From contig PCCY01000020.1 in NCBI GenBank assembly GCA_002731875.1, positions 143,944-207,943 on the forward strand: 64,000 nt of DNA, in the 5' to 3' direction. The notes beneath the pieces are model-generated. The model was not told the DNA's origin. It was given only the letters and a program-made list of their open reading frames with translations, and made no database searches. A program made the position numbers and the translations under genes. Below are positions 1 through 9,795 of the stretch, piece after piece. The DNA is from Roseobacter sp. (lineage in GTDB: Bacteria; Pseudomonadota; Alphaproteobacteria; Rhodobacterales; Rhodobacteraceae). Each line of letters begins with the position of its first letter. Position 1 is the first letter of the stretch.

Positions 1-10
1 ATAGTTACCT

Positions 11-766
11 ATGAAGATCGCTTTTACAGCCAGCCGCTCGGAAGTTGCTCAGGAGGCACTGACAGCTCTAGCGGCACGTTATGGCAACGTAGATACCGCC
101 CGGGCAAAAGTGATCGTCGCATTGGGGGGCGATGGGTTCATGTTGCAGACCTTGCACGAGACCCAGGCGCTGGGAGTGCCGGTCTATGGCATGAACAGGG
201 GTACCATCGGCTTTTTGATGAACGAATATGCCGAAGACGATCTGGTTGAACGTTTGGATGCAGCAGAAGAAGCGGTCATCAATCCTTTGGTCATGGTGGC
301 CACCCACGCGACCGGGAACACGTCCAAGGCTTTGGCCCTGAACGAGGTTGCATTACTACGTGAAGGGCCGCAGGCTGCCAAGCTCAGGATCAGTGTCGAT
401 GGCCGCGTCCGGATGGAGGAACTGGTGTGCGACGGGGCCTTGGTGGCCACGCCAGCGGGGTCAACTGCATATAACTATTCGGCGCACGGGCCGATCCTGC
501 CTATTGGCGCGGATGTGCTGGCGCTGACCGCCATGGCCGCATTCAGGCCCAGACGTTGGCGCGGCGCGCTTTTGCCCAAGACCGCGACGGTACGATTTGA
601 CGTGCTCGAGCCTGACAAGCGCCCCGTCATGGCGGATGCCGATGGCAACTCTTATCGAAATGTCGTGTCGGTTGAAATCACCTCGGACCCTTTGATCGAA
701 CACCGAATTCTGTTCGATCCCGGGCATGGGTTGGAAGAGCGTCTTATCAGTGAGCAATTCAACTGA
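11..766 (+). CDS. nadK: NAD kinase
   Basis: NAD kinase makes NADP from NAD and ATP in the cytosol. The diagnostic GGDG motif is at residues 39-42, inside ALGGDGFML. It is followed by NRGTIGFL at 62-69, NEVALLRE near 111 and [10 protein letters not shown] at 147-156, the conserved blocks of the family. The protein is 251 residues, a normal length for the shorter alphaproteobacterial NadK. The ATG is only ten bases from the window edge, so its promoter and ribosome site cannot be judged. The next gene, csbD, is 109 bp downstream and has its own promoter, so nadK is probably not co-transcribed with it. Confidence 0.95.
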   Translation: MKIAFTASRSEVAQEALTALAARYGNVDTARAKVIVALGGDGFMLQTLHETQALGVPVYGMNRGTIGFLMNEYAEDDLVERLDAAEEAVINPLVMVATHATGNTSKALALNEVALLREGPQAAKLRISVDGRVRMEELVCDGALVATPAGSTAYNYSAHGPILPIGADVLALTAMAAFRPRRWRGALLPKTATVRFDVLEPDKRPVMADADGNSYRNVVSVEITSDPLIEHRILFDPGHGLEERLISEQFN

Positions 767-781
767 AACCCTTGGCGTGGT

Positions 782-806
782 GGAACCAAATACCGCTTGC
801 CACGTT
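782..806 (+). promoter_or_regulatory. ECF sigma (EcfG-like) promoter of csbD
   Basis: GGAAC at 782-786 and CGTT at 803-806 are separated by 16 bases. This matches the GGAAC-N16/17-CGTT consensus of the alphaproteobacterial general stress sigma factor EcfG. It lies 70 bp before csbD, whose relatives are stress-induced in many bacteria. Many Rhodobacterales are reported to lack EcfG, so another ECF sigma factor with a GGAAC -35 element could be the reader. Confidence 0.5.
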
Positions 807-875
807 TGATTATACGAAGCGTAGAAAGCCTCAGAGAGGTTTTTTCACTGGCTTAATGATAAAAGGAGTTATGCT

Positions 876-1076
876 ATGAATTGGGATACAATTAAAGGTA
901 ACTGGAAACAGATGAGCGGTAAGGTCAAGGAAGAATGGGGCGATCTGACCGACGATGATGTCACTGAAGCCGCTGGCGAGCGTGATCAGTTGGTGGGCAA
1001 GATCCAGACCCGCTATGGCGTCGCCAAAGATGAGGCTGAACGTCAGGTAGACACGTTCGCAGCCAAGCATCGCTAA
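876..1076 (+). CDS. CsbD family stress-response protein
   Basis: This 66-residue protein has the CsbD family signature: MNWDTIKGNWKQMSGKVKEE at the start, then WGDLTDD, a GERDQLVGKIQ segment and a C-terminal helix ending KDEAERQVDTFAAKHR. CsbD-like proteins are small, soluble, charged helical proteins. They are induced by general stress in many bacteria, but their biochemical role is not settled. A ribosome site AAAGGAG lies just before the ATG. It is monocistronic, with an ECF-like promoter 70 bp upstream and a strong hairpin directly downstream. Confidence 0.92.
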   Translation: MNWDTIKGNWKQMSGKVKEEWGDLTDDDVTEAAGERDQLVGKIQTRYGVAKDEAERQVDTFAAKHR

Positions 1077-1091
1077 GCATTGGACTTACTG

Positions 1092-1120
1092 AAAAAGGCG
1101 GCCGCTATGGCCGCCTTTTT
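1092..1120. terminator. Bidirectional intrinsic terminator between csbD and prpE
   Basis: A perfect 7-bp stem (GGCGGCC 1097-1103, loop GCTAT, GGCCGCC 1109-1115) is preceded by five A and followed by five T. It can therefore end csbD on the plus strand and prpE, which stops at 1137, on the minus strand. Confidence 0.9.
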
Positions 1121-1136
1121 ACGTCTGCCACCCCGA

Positions 1137-3032
1137 TCATGCCTCTGCTGCGTACCCGACGGTTTGAAGCGACTGCTTGATTTCATCCAGCACGTCAGGG
1201 TCATCGATGGTAGCAGGCAGCTTGAACGGCTCGCTATCGGCCAGCTTGACGATCGTTGCCCTAAGAATCTTGCCTGACCGGGTCTTGGGCAGACGATCCA
1301 CGACGAGGGTCAGCTTATAGGCGGCCACCGGGCCGATCTGATCGCGTACCATTTTGGCGCATTCGGCACCTATTTCGGCGTGAGGCCGGTTCACACCTTT
1401 GGAAAGACAGACCAGACCCAAAGGCACTTGCCCCTTGAGAGCGTCGCTGACCCCGATCACCGCACATTCCGCGACGTCGGGATGGTTGGCCAGAACCTCC
1501 TCCATTGCGCCGGTTGACAGACGGTGGCCCGCGACATTTATCACGTCATCGGTCCGCGCCATGATATAGAGATATCCGTCTTCGTCGATCATTCCCGCAT
1601 CGCCGGTTTCGTAGTAACCGGGGAAAGTGGTCAGGTAGCTTTTGCGAAACCGGTCTTCGGCGTTCCATAGGGTCGGCAAGGTACCGGGGGGCAGCGGTAA
1701 TTTGATCGCGATCGATCCCAGGGTACCGGTCGGCTGGCGGTGGCCTGCTTCGTCCAGGATCTGCACGTCATAGCCCGGCATCGGCACTGTGGGAGACCCA
1801 AGCTTGACCGGCATCGCCTCCAGCCCGGCGGGATTGCCGGCAATTGTATAGCCGGTCTCGGTTTGCCACCAATGATCATACACTGGCTTGCCCAGCTTGT
1901 TCTGGGCCCAAACCACCGTGTCGGGATCGGCACGTTCACCTGCAAGATACAAAGCGCGCAAGCACGAGATGTCGTATTTGGCGATCTCCTCGCCCTTGGG
2001 GTCTTCGCGTTTGACGGCGCGGATCGCGGTGGGGGCGGTAAAGAAACTGCGGACGTTATGTTCGGATATGATACGCCAGAAGGTGCCGGCATCAGGGGTT
2101 CCGACGGGTTTGCCCTCGAATACCACGGTCGTATTGCCGTGGATCAAGGGGCCATAGCAGATATAGCTGTGCCCGACGACCCAGCCCACATCTGACGCGG
2201 CCCAAAAGACATCACCCGGATCGACGTCATAGATGTTTTTCATCGTCCAGTTCAAGGCAACCAAGTGCCCGGCCGTTTGGCGGATGACACCCTTTGGGGC
2301 ACCTGTGGTACCAGAGGTGTACAGGATATAGGCCGGGTGATTGCCTTGGACGGGGACACAATCGGCAGGAGCGACCCCGACCTGCGCGTCGTGCCAATCT
2401 AGATCGCGCCCCTCTATCATGTCGCATGGAGATTGTTCGCGCTGCAAGATCAGGCAGAAGTCGGGCTTGTGCCGCGACTGGTCGATGGCGCTGTCGAGAA
2501 GGGGTTTATATGCGACAATCCGGTTCGGCTCGAGCCCGCAAGAGGCGGCGATGATTGCCTTTGGGGTGCAGTCATCGATACGGACGGCAAGTTCGTTTGC
2601 AGCGAAGCCACCGAACACCACCGAATGCACGGCACCGATGCGCGCACAGGCCAACATCTCTTCGACAGCTTCGGGAACCATCGGCATATAGATGATCACG
2701 CGGTCGCCCTTGCCGATTCCATTGGCGCGCAAAACCCCTGCTGCTGCGGCAACTCGGGTTTGCAATTCGGCATAGGTGACCTTGGTTTTGGTGCCGGTAA
2801 TCGGGCTGTCGTGAATAATTGCGACTTGATCGGCGCGCCCGCTGGCGACATGCCGATCCACGGCGTTGTAACAACCGTTCACCTTCGCCTCGGCAAACCA
2901 TTCGTACAGATCATCGCCTTTGTCGTACAACGCTCTGGTTGGGGGCACGTCCCAGTCGATGGCTTTCGCCTGTTCCAGCCAATAGGCTTCGGGGTCGTCT
3001 TGCCAGCTTTTGTAAGTCTCGTGATAGCCCAT
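1137..3032 (-). CDS. prpE: Propionyl-CoA synthetase (PrpE-type acyl-CoA ligase)
   Basis: This cytosolic ANL-superfamily ligase activates propionate (and possibly acetate or acrylate) to its CoA thioester through an acyl-AMP. The AMP-binding P-loop TSGTTGAPKG is at residues 239-248, followed by GWVVGHSY, WWQTETG and GDAG/YIMARTDDVINVAGHR core motifs. The adenylation lysine is in PKTRSGKIL near the C-terminus. The 631-residue length and the N-terminus (YHETYKSWQDDPEAYW) fit PrpE better than the slightly longer AcsA. It stands alone, sharing a bidirectional terminator with csbD; no methylcitrate-cycle genes are adjacent. Substrate choice between propionate and acetate is inferred from family resemblance. 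Confidence 0.88.
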   Translation of the reverse strand: MGYHETYKSWQDDPEAYWLEQAKAIDWDVPPTRALYDKGDDLYEWFAEAKVNGCYNAVDRHVASGRADQVAIIHDSPITGTKTKVTYAELQTRVAAAAGVLRANGIGKGDRVIIYMPMVPEAVEEMLACARIGAVHSVVFGGFAANELAVRIDDCTPKAIIAASCGLEPNRIVAYKPLLDSAIDQSRHKPDFCLILQREQSPCDMIEGRDLDWHDAQVGVAPADCVPVQGNHPAYILYTSGTTGAPKGVIRQTAGHLVALNWTMKNIYDVDPGDVFWAASDVGWVVGHSYICYGPLIHGNTTVVFEGKPVGTPDAGTFWRIISEHNVRSFFTAPTAIRAVKREDPKGEEIAKYDISCLRALYLAGERADPDTVVWAQNKLGKPVYDHWWQTETGYTIAGNPAGLEAMPVKLGSPTVPMPGYDVQILDEAGHRQPTGTLGSIAIKLPLPPGTLPTLWNAEDRFRKSYLTTFPGYYETGDAGMIDEDGYLYIMARTDDVINVAGHRLSTGAMEEVLANHPDVAECAVIGVSDALKGQVPLGLVCLSKGVNRPHAEIGAECAKMVRDQIGPVAAYKLTLVVDRLPKTRSGKILRATIVKLADSEPFKLPATIDDPDVLDEIKQSLQTVGYAAEA

Positions 3033-3314
3033 TTTATGCTCCCTCCCGTGATCGTATGGGAATGTGGTATGTCACCGAAGTGGGGAAGGGCAAGGATGTT
3101 ACGCAAAGCTGTGTCGTATCTTGCCGCCGAGCTAGCGCCATGTCGGATCTATTCGCGGGTGATTTTCACACCGCTGGCAAAAACTTGATCTTCGTCATTG
3201 TCGAAAACGTGCAGCAATGTCGATTTCCTGTCAGAAGTTTTCAAACCGTGCGCCATGGTTGGGGCAGAGGCGGCACACGGCGGCCTCTCAGTCTTTGATC
3301 AAAGGATGAAGACA

Positions 3315-3443
3315 ATGGGTGATAAGATCGCGAACAAGAAGAAGAAGGCCAAAGCGGATGCGCGGCCAGCCAAGCCGGTGCCAAGCGTTTTGGCGGACAT
3401 CAAGCCGATATTCGCTGCGAAAGGCGGTAAATCAGCCAAGTGA
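3315..3443 (+). CDS. Small lysine-rich basic protein, function unknown
   Basis: A 42-residue protein beginning MGDKIANKKKKAKADARPAK and ending with a lysine-rich tail GGKSAK. It is strongly basic, alanine- and proline-rich, with no membrane segment. An AAAGG at 3301-3305 sits 9 bases before the ATG at 3315, which favours this start over the in-frame ATG at 3306. A strong terminator follows at 3464, supporting a real short transcript. I do not recognise a family. The 282 bp upstream, between it and prpE, shows no other gene. It could be a nucleic-acid-binding peptide, but that is only inferred from charge. Confidence 0.55.
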   Translation: MGDKIANKKKKAKADARPAKPVPSVLADIKPIFAAKGGKSAK

Positions 3444-3463
3444 CCCGGTCTGATCAATGAGAG

Positions 3464-3490
3464 ACGCCGCCACGGGAATGGCGGCGTTTA
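3464..3490 (+). terminator. Intrinsic terminator after the small basic gene
   Basis: A perfect 9-bp stem, ACGCCGCCA (3464-3472) with TGGCGGCGT (3479-3487) and a six-base loop, followed by TTTA. It lies 20 bp after the small basic gene and 27 bp before the 3' end of the convergent maeB. Confidence 0.8.
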
Positions 3491-3516
3491 TCCGTGCATC
3501 GACCTTCCGGCAGGGT

Positions 3517-5790
3517 TCAGCCGTAATGTGCCACTGGGGTGCCTGCAATGGCACCGACGTTTAACAACCCGCGCGCGGTTATCGAAGGTGACACGATGTG
3601 GGCTCGATTGCCCATTCCCATCAGAATCGGCCCGACCTCCAGCCCTGCGCCTTTCATCTTCAGAATGTTGCGCACCCCTGATGCCGCATCGGCGTGGGCA
3701 AAAATCAGCACGTTAGCGGCACCTTCCATCCGGTTGGAGGGAAGCAGACGACTGCGCAGTTCCGGATCCAATGCCGCATCAATGTTCATTTCGCCCTCGT
3801 AGCAGAAATCATGGTTCCCCTCGTCCAGAATCTTGAGCGCGGCACGCATGCGCTTTCCGGTCCCTTCGCCCTGGTTGCCGAACTGGCTTTGGGAACACAG
3901 CGCAATTTTCGGTTCAATGCCGAAGCGACGCACATGGCGGGCGGCACCGATGGCAATTTCAGCGATCTGCTCGGGGGTTGGATGCAAATGTACCTGGGTA
4001 TCGGCAATGAAAAGCGGACCGTCTTCGAGAATCATCAATGACAATGCACCGTGCGGGCGACGGCCATCACGACCCAGTACCTGTTCCACATAGTTCATAT
4101 GCCACCGGAATTCGCCGAAGGTGCCGCAAATCAGGCTGTCGGCTTCTTCGCGGTGCACCATCACGGCACCGATAGCGGTGGTATTGGTGCGCATGATCGC
4201 ACGGGCGATATCGGGCGACACGCCGCGGCGCGCCATGAGCTGGTGATACGTCTCCCAGTAGTCGCGATAACGTGGATCGTTTTCGGGGTTCACCAGATCG
4301 ACGGTTTCGCCAAGCCGTATCGTGAGTCCCGCTTTTTCGATGCGGCGCTCAATCACCTCGGGTCGACCGATCAGGATCGGACGTTCGCTGGTTTCTTCGA
4401 CCATCGCCTGAGCGGCCCGCAGGACGCGTTCGTCTTCGCCTTCGGCAAATACGATACGGCGCGGTGCGGCGCGCGCGGCTTCGAAGACCGGGCGCATGAG
4501 CATCGAGGATTTGAAAACCGAACTGTCCAGCTTGTGGCGATAGGCGGCAAGATCTTCGATCGGGCGGGTAGCGACGCCTGTCTCCATAGCGGCCGTGGCA
4601 ACCGCAGTGGACACGACCCCGATCAAACGCGGGTCAAAGGGCTTTGGGATAAGATAGTCGGCACCAAAGGTCAGCTGTTCACCTTGATAGGCTGCGGCTG
4701 CTTCGGCCGAGGTGGTCGCGCGGGCGAGGGCGGCAATCCCGTCGATGCAGGCGATCTTCATTTCATCGTTGATCGTGGTCGCACCAACGTCAAGCGCACC
4801 GCGAAAGATGAACGGAAAACATAGCACGTTATTGACCTGATTGGGAAAATCAGAGCGCCCGGTTGCGATTATCGCGTCTGGTGCAACCGCGCGGGCCAGG
4901 TCTGGCATGATTTCAGGCGTGGGGTTGGCAAGTGCGAATATGATCGGGCGAGTGGCCATTTTCTGAACCATCTCCGGGCTAAGGACGCCGGGACCGGACA
5001 GCCCGAGAAAAAGATCGGCATCATCGATCACATCATCCAGGTCGCGCAGGTCGGATTTCTGGGCATATTCGGATTTGATCGGGTTCATGTCGACCTCTCG
5101 ACCTTCATAGACCAAGCCGTGGATATCGCAGAGCCAGACATTTTCACGTTTCACCCCGAGTTTCAGCAGCATGTTCAGGCAAGCGATGCCGGCCGCCCCG
5201 CCGCCGGTGGAAACGATCTTGATATCCTCGAATTTCTTGTTGGCAACGAAAAGCGCGTTTTTGACCGCCGCCCCGACCACGATCGCCGTGCCGTGCTGGT
5301 CATCGTGAAACACGGGTATATTCATGCGTTCGCGGCAGATCCGTTCGACGGTAAAACAATCGGGAGCTTTGATGTCTTCAAGGTTGATGGCCCCGAAGGT
5401 GGGTTCAAGTGCACAGACTAGGTCAGCCAGCTTTTCAGGGTCGGGTTCGGCAAGTTCGATATCGAAGCAATCGATGTTTGCGAATTTTTTGAACAGGACA
5501 GCCTTGCCCTCCATCACCGGTTTCGACGCCAAGGCCCCGATATTGCCCAGACCCAAAACCGCAGTACCGTTTGTGACCACACCGACAAGATTTGCACGAG
5601 TGGTGTACAAAGCGGCCGTTGACGGGTCGGCTTTGATCTCGAGGCAGGCTTCGGCGACGCCTGGTGAATAGGCGCGCGCAAGATCGCGCCCGTTTGCCAG
5701 AGGCTTGGTCGCGCGTACCTCCAGTTTTCCAGGTTTCGGTAGGGCGTGATAATCGAGCGCAGCTTGGCGCAGGTTGGGCGCATCGGTCAT
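3517..5790 (-). CDS. maeB: NADP-dependent malic enzyme with C-terminal phosphotransacetylase-like domain
   Basis: The enzyme decarboxylates malate to pyruvate with NADP reduction, linking the TCA cycle to NADPH and pyruvate supply. Residues 1 to about 430 are the malic enzyme part: the [13 protein letters not shown] segment with the catalytic tyrosine, DDQHGTA metal and substrate loop, and a Rossmann segment [13 protein letters not shown]. Residues from about 430 to 757 form a phosphotransacetylase-like domain, typical of the long MaeB form and usually regulatory rather than catalytic. The 757-residue length is normal. It is divergent from cdd, with a hairpin repeat between them. Confidence 0.93.
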   Translation of the reverse strand: MTDAPNLRQAALDYHALPKPGKLEVRATKPLANGRDLARAYSPGVAEACLEIKADPSTAALYTTRANLVGVVTNGTAVLGLGNIGALASKPVMEGKAVLFKKFANIDCFDIELAEPDPEKLADLVCALEPTFGAINLEDIKAPDCFTVERICRERMNIPVFHDDQHGTAIVVGAAVKNALFVANKKFEDIKIVSTGGGAAGIACLNMLLKLGVKRENVWLCDIHGLVYEGREVDMNPIKSEYAQKSDLRDLDDVIDDADLFLGLSGPGVLSPEMVQKMATRPIIFALANPTPEIMPDLARAVAPDAIIATGRSDFPNQVNNVLCFPFIFRGALDVGATTINDEMKIACIDGIAALARATTSAEAAAAYQGEQLTFGADYLIPKPFDPRLIGVVSTAVATAAMETGVATRPIEDLAAYRHKLDSSVFKSSMLMRPVFEAARAAPRRIVFAEGEDERVLRAAQAMVEETSERPILIGRPEVIERRIEKAGLTIRLGETVDLVNPENDPRYRDYWETYHQLMARRGVSPDIARAIMRTNTTAIGAVMVHREEADSLICGTFGEFRWHMNYVEQVLGRDGRRPHGALSLMILEDGPLFIADTQVHLHPTPEQIAEIAIGAARHVRRFGIEPKIALCSQSQFGNQGEGTGKRMRAALKILDEGNHDFCYEGEMNIDAALDPELRSRLLPSNRMEGAANVLIFAHADAASGVRNILKMKGAGLEVGPILMGMGNRAHIVSPSITARGLLNVGAIAGTPVAHYG

Positions 5791-5886
5791 GGCAGGTGGT
5801 TCCTTGAAAAGAATGGTTTAGCGTTAAACTATTTTTCAGAGTGCGCCAACCGGGCATTTGACACAGGCGCTTCCTTGCGTGCGTTG

Positions 5887-5949
5887 AGGGGGCCAGCCCC
5901 CATCGTGGCAAGCCACGATTCCCCCGGAGTTTTATTGGCAAAATGAAGC
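5887..5949 (+). repeat. Dispersed hairpin repeat, copy 1
   Basis: This contains three parts: a G5/C5 hairpin (gggggccagccccc), a perfect 7-bp stem with tetraloop (ATCGTGG-CAAG-CCACGAT) and an arm CCCCCGGAGTTTTATTGGCA followed by AAATGAAG. The same order recurs at 8922. It lies between divergent maeB and cdd. A spurious upstream start for cdd falls on the ATG of this arm at 5943. Confidence 0.8.
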
Positions 5950-6020
5950 TGGGGATTTTATCGCTTTTGGCATCGCAACTTTGGGTAAAGGTTTTTATAG
6001 TTTTTACAAACGGGGGAAGC

Positions 6021-6416
6021 ATGACAGACGATCTACGTAAGAATGCCATTACTGTGCGGGCGAACGCCTATGCGCCATATTCGGATTTCAAGGTCGGAGC
6101 CGCGCTGCGTGGTGTGTCCGGCAGGATATACGTCGGCTGCAATGTCGAAAACGTCGCTTATCCCGAAGGAACCTGCGCCGAAGCCGGGGCCATCGCTGCG
6201 ATGGTTGCCGCGGGCGAAACCGAATTCGTCGAGGTTTACGTGATTTCAGGTAACCCTTTGCCGGTGACGCCCTGTGGCGGGTGTCGTCAGAAACTGGCGG
6301 AGTTTGGCAAGGCAGGCGCAAGGGTTACGATGGGTACAACGGCAGGAGGCGAGGAGACGATGACGCTTTTGGAGCTGTTGCCCGGGGCGTTTGGCCGCGC
6401 ACATCTGGAGCATTGA
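6021..6416 (+). CDS. cdd: Cytidine deaminase
   Basis: It deaminates cytidine and deoxycytidine to uridine forms in pyrimidine salvage. The zinc and catalytic motifs are visible: TCAEAGAI (C-A-E, with the proton-shuttling glutamate) near residue 53 and PCGGCRQ near 85, giving three cysteine zinc ligands as in the short tetrameric enzymes. I start it at the ATG at 6021, preceded by GGGGGAAGC, giving 131 residues, the usual length. A longer reading from 5943 begins inside the repeat element and adds residues not expected in this family. deoA follows three bases later, so the two are in one operon. Confidence 0.93.
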   Translation: MTDDLRKNAITVRANAYAPYSDFKVGAALRGVSGRIYVGCNVENVAYPEGTCAEAGAIAAMVAAGETEFVEVYVISGNPLPVTPCGGCRQKLAEFGKAGARVTMGTTAGGEETMTLLELLPGAFGRAHLEH

Positions 6417-6419
6417 GCA

Positions 6420-7724
6420 GTGAGTGCCCGCGTCATTCTTGCAAAATTGCGGCATCGGCAGTCACCCACCCGCGAGGAGCTTGTCTGGTTTGCGGCAGCG
6501 TTGGCCGATGGACGGGTCAGTGATGCGCAGGCCGGTGCCTTTGCCATGGGGGTGTGTCAGGTTGGGCTGAGCGATGTGGGGCGTGTCGCGCTGACCTTGG
6601 CGATGCGTGACAGTGGCCGTGTATTTTCGTGGAACCTGGACGGACCTGTGCTGGACAAGCATTCGACCGGTGGGGTGGGCGATTGCGTCAGTCTTGTTCT
6701 GGCCCCCGCACTGGCGGCATGCGGTGCCTATGTACCGATGATTTCGGGACGTGGTTTGGGCCATACGGGCGGCACCCTGGACAAGATCGAGGCGATCCCT
6801 GGGGTGAACTCTCAGGTCGATGAAGCGAAGTTTCGCCAGATTGTCATGCAAGTGGGCTGTGCCATAGTCGGTGCGACAGATGACATTGCACCGGCGGACA
6901 AGCGGCTTTACGCGGTGCGGGATGTGTCTTCTACTGTGGACAGTCTTGATCTGATTACGGCGTCGATACTGTCGAAAAAGCTGGCGGCGGGCCTTGATGG
7001 GTTGGTTTTGGATGTCAAGGTGGGGAGCGGGGCCTTCATGAAGGACCTTGGCCAGGCGCGGGCCTTGGCGACCGCGCTGACCAAGACGGCGAACGCCAGC
7101 AGTTGCCGAACCACTGCGATCATCAGCGATATGAGCCAGCCTTTGGTTCCGAGTTTGGGAAACGGGCTGGAGATCGCCGAGGTGATGCGGGTGTTGACGG
7201 GACAGGTAATTGGCCCGGTGGTTTCGGTTTGTGCCGCCTTGGGAGGGGTGTTGCTGGCCAACGCGGGACTGGCCGGAGATGTCCAGACGGGTGCCGATGC
7301 CATTGTCGGTGCGATCCGGTCCGGGCGCGCGGCCGAAAAATTCGGCCATATGGTTGCCGAGATGGGCGGACCCCCGCAATTTGTCGAGAACTGGAGCCGG
7401 TTCTTGCCCGAGGCGACGATCATCGGGGAGGTGCGGTCGTCGGCAAACGGATATGTGACCGCCATTGACGGGGAGGCGTTGGGGCTTGCCGTGGTCGCGT
7501 TGGGTGGCGGGCGCGTGATCGAAGGCGACCAGATCAACACCGCAGTCGGTATATCAGACGTGGTGCGATTGGGGGCTCATGTGTCGCGGCGCGCCCCGTT
7601 GGCGGTGGTGCACGCCGTGCGCAATGCTGACGCTGAAAAGGCGGCACAAGCAATCCGTGCGGCGATCACGATTTCGCCCGAGCCCGTTACGCCACCTGAT
7701 TTGATAGTGGAGCGCGTCGGCTGA
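6420..7724 (+). CDS. deoA: Thymidine phosphorylase
   Basis: It splits thymidine and deoxyuridine with phosphate into base and deoxyribose-1-phosphate. The glycosyltransferase family signature KHSTGGVGD (phosphate binding) occurs near residue 79, followed by [20 protein letters not shown], and [19 protein letters not shown]. The length of 434 residues is normal for DeoA. The start is a GTG at 6420, three bases after the cdd stop, and its stop overlaps the deoB start by one base (TGATG). The tight spacing indicates translational coupling in a cdd-deoA-deoB-upp salvage operon. Confidence 0.94.
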   Translation: MSARVILAKLRHRQSPTREELVWFAAALADGRVSDAQAGAFAMGVCQVGLSDVGRVALTLAMRDSGRVFSWNLDGPVLDKHSTGGVGDCVSLVLAPALAACGAYVPMISGRGLGHTGGTLDKIEAIPGVNSQVDEAKFRQIVMQVGCAIVGATDDIAPADKRLYAVRDVSSTVDSLDLITASILSKKLAAGLDGLVLDVKVGSGAFMKDLGQARALATALTKTANASSCRTTAIISDMSQPLVPSLGNGLEIAEVMRVLTGQVIGPVVSVCAALGGVLLANAGLAGDVQTGADAIVGAIRSGRAAEKFGHMVAEMGGPPQFVENWSRFLPEATIIGEVRSSANGYVTAIDGEALGLAVVALGGGRVIEGDQINTAVGISDVVRLGAHVSRRAPLAVVHAVRNADAEKAAQAIRAAITISPEPVTPPDLIVERVG

Positions 7725-8917
7725 TGGCACGCGCATTTCTCGTTGTCATGGATTCGGTCGGCATTGGCGGCGCGCCTGATGCGCATGGTTTTTTCAACGG
7801 TACCGTTCCCGATAGCGGGGCGAACACGATTGGGCACATCGCTCAGGCCTGTACCGAAGGCCGAGCTGACGAAGGCCGTTATGGGCATTTAAACGTGCCG
7901 CACATGATGGCAATGGGCCTGGGACGGGCTGTGGAACTTGCAAGTGGCGTGCGTATCCATGGATGGGATCGACCGGTGACCGGTGCCTGGGGTGCGGCCA
8001 CGGAGATTTCGCGCGGCAAGGATACGCCATCGGGGCATTGGGAACTTGCCGGTTTGCCTGTGCCCTGGGCATGGCATTACTTTGATGACGTTACGAATTC
8101 GTTTCCCGACGACCTGGTGGACCAACTCGCTTCATTGGCCGGTACCACGGGTATTTTAGGAAATTGTCACGCGCCGGGCACCGCGATTATCGAGGAACTG
8201 GGTGCCCAGCACATCGCAAGCGGATTGCCGATTTGCTACACGTCGGCGGACAGCGTGTTGCAGATTGCAGCTCACGAGCAAAGCTTTGGGTTGGCCAGGC
8301 TTTTGGATCTGTGCGCCCGGGTCGCCCCGGTTGTTCACGAGATGAAAGTGGGCCGGGTGATTGCGCGTCCTTTCAGCGGGAGCGCCGAAGCGGGGTTCGT
8401 TCGTACGCCGAACCGGCGTGACTTTGCCATTACGCCGCCCGGACCGGTTCTGAGCAACTGGGTACAGGATGCGGGGCGGCGTACCTATGCGGTGGGTAAG
8501 ATTGGCGACATCTTTTCAATGGCAGGGTTCAACGAGGTGCGAAAGGGGACGGATGCGGAATTGATGATCCACCTGAATGATCTTGTCGAAACCGCCGAAG
8601 ACGGCAGTCTGACATTTGCGAATTTCGTGGAATTCGATAGCGTGTATGGGCATCGGCGTGATGTCGCGGGATATGCGCGGGCCCTGGAGTGGTTTGACAT
8701 GGAGATCGGGAAGGTGATCGGCAAGCTGCGTGCCGACGACCTGCTTGTCCTGACGGCGGATCACGGGAACGATCCCACCTGGGTAGGCACGGATCACACG
8801 CGTGAGCGCGCGCCTGTACTGATGTCGGGGCGGGGCAGAGGCAGCGTGGGGCAGATCGGGTTTCGTGACGTGGCGGGGCTGATTGCAGGCCATCTAGGCG
8901 TGCCGGTCCGTCGTTAG
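7724..8917 (+). CDS. deoB: Phosphopentomutase
   Basis: It converts (deoxy)ribose-1-phosphate to the 5-phosphate, the step after DeoA. It belongs to the alkaline phosphatase-like metalloenzymes. The N-terminal metal motif [14 protein letters not shown], the [10 protein letters not shown] segment near residue 94 (phosphorylated threonine region), and the C-terminal [10 protein letters not shown] and [10 protein letters not shown] metal ligands are all present. The 397-residue length is normal. Its ATG overlaps the deoA stop by one base. A hairpin repeat follows its stop and may reduce read-through into upp. Confidence 0.95.
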   Translation: MARAFLVVMDSVGIGGAPDAHGFFNGTVPDSGANTIGHIAQACTEGRADEGRYGHLNVPHMMAMGLGRAVELASGVRIHGWDRPVTGAWGAATEISRGKDTPSGHWELAGLPVPWAWHYFDDVTNSFPDDLVDQLASLAGTTGILGNCHAPGTAIIEELGAQHIASGLPICYTSADSVLQIAAHEQSFGLARLLDLCARVAPVVHEMKVGRVIARPFSGSAEAGFVRTPNRRDFAITPPGPVLSNWVQDAGRRTYAVGKIGDIFSMAGFNEVRKGTDAELMIHLNDLVETAEDGSLTFANFVEFDSVYGHRRDVAGYARALEWFDMEIGKVIGKLRADDLLVLTADHGNDPTWVGTDHTRERAPVLMSGRGRGSVGQIGFRDVAGLIAGHLGVPVRR

Positions 8918-8921
8918 CGGG

Positions 8922-8985
8922 CAGGGGGCCAGCCCCCATCGCGGCATGCCGCGACCCCCCCGGAGTTTATTTGGCAAAATGAAGC
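8922..8985 (+). repeat. Dispersed hairpin repeat, copy 2
   Basis: This repeats the order of copy 1: gggggccagccccc, then a TCGCGG-CATG-CCGCGA stem, then CCCCCGGAGTTTATTTGGCA and AAATGAAG. The middle stem has changed sequence but kept pairing relative to copy 1 (ATCGTGG/CCACGAT), which suggests selection on structure. It sits between deoB and upp. Confidence 0.82.
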
Positions 8986-9062
8986 AGCGCGAACTTGGGG
9001 AAGGTTGCGAAGCGAGGCTTTTCGGGGCAAGAGTTCAACACGTAATATGGAGAGTGCCCGTA

Positions 9063-9704
9063 ATGTCCCAGTCCGATGAGCATCTGACAGTTGTCAATCA
9101 CCCGTTGGTTCAGCACAAGCTGACGATCATGCGCGACAAAGAGACACCGACGGCAGTGTTTCGACAGTTGTTGCGTGAAATCAGTCAGTTGTTGGCCTAT
9201 GAGGTGACACGCGGCCTGCCGATGACAACCAAGCGGATCGATACGCCGATGCAGCCGATGGATGCACCGACGCTGGATGGCAAAAAGCTGGCGCTGATTT
9301 CGATCCTGCGGGCGGGCAATGGGCTGTTGGACGGTGTGCTGGAGTTGATCCCTTCGGCGCGGGTTGGTTTTGTCGGACTTTACCGTGATGAGAAAACGCT
9401 GGAGCCGGTAAAGTACTATTTCAAGGTGCCCGAAGGAATGGACGACCGGTTGGTGATTGCGGTTGATCCCATGTTGGCGACCGGGAATTCATCGGTGGCG
9501 GCGATTGATATGCTGAAGGAAGCCGGGGCGACGAATATCCGCTTTTTGTGCCTGCTTGCCGCCCCGGAGGGGATCGCACGCATGAAGCAGGCGCATCCTG
9601 ACGTTCCGATTGTGACTGCGGCGGTGGACGAAAAGCTGAATGAAGCCGGGTATATCGTGCCGGGCCTCGGTGACGCCGGCGACAGGATGTTCGGCACCAA
9701 ATAA
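9063..9704 (+). CDS. upp: Uracil phosphoribosyltransferase
   Basis: It converts uracil plus PRPP to UMP, completing the salvage route fed by Cdd and DeoA. The PRPP-binding loop [14 protein letters not shown] is near residue 132, the [13 protein letters not shown] segment is near 78, and the uracil-binding [16 protein letters not shown] is at the C-terminus. I choose the ATG at 9063, preceded by GGAGAGTGCCC, which gives the standard 213 residues. A reading from 8946 would add residues derived from the repeat and is unlikely. It is probably the last gene of the cdd-deoA-deoB-upp group, perhaps with its own promoter because of the repeat. Confidence 0.94.
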   Translation: MSQSDEHLTVVNHPLVQHKLTIMRDKETPTAVFRQLLREISQLLAYEVTRGLPMTTKRIDTPMQPMDAPTLDGKKLALISILRAGNGLLDGVLELIPSARVGFVGLYRDEKTLEPVKYYFKVPEGMDDRLVIAVDPMLATGNSSVAAIDMLKEAGATNIRFLCLLAAPEGIARMKQAHPDVPIVTAAVDEKLNEAGYIVPGLGDAGDRMFGTK

Positions 9705-9795
9705 TGCCTGTAAATTGGTGCGCATCGGTAAGCGACTCTTTACTCTGATCCAGTGATGGCGCATGGTTCACCTACTATATCATGTGGGGGCGCAG

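Noticed and set aside
2433..3188. A 251-codon plus-strand frame opposite prpE
   Set aside because: Shadow of the acyl-CoA ligase; no family resemblance.
5943..6020. Upstream extension of cytidine deaminase
   Set aside because: It begins on the ATG of the repeat arm and adds 26 residues not expected in the family; the start at 6021 has a good ribosome site.
8946..9062. Upstream extension of uracil phosphoribosyltransferase
   Set aside because: The added residues come from repeat copy 2, and the ATG at 9063 gives the standard length.
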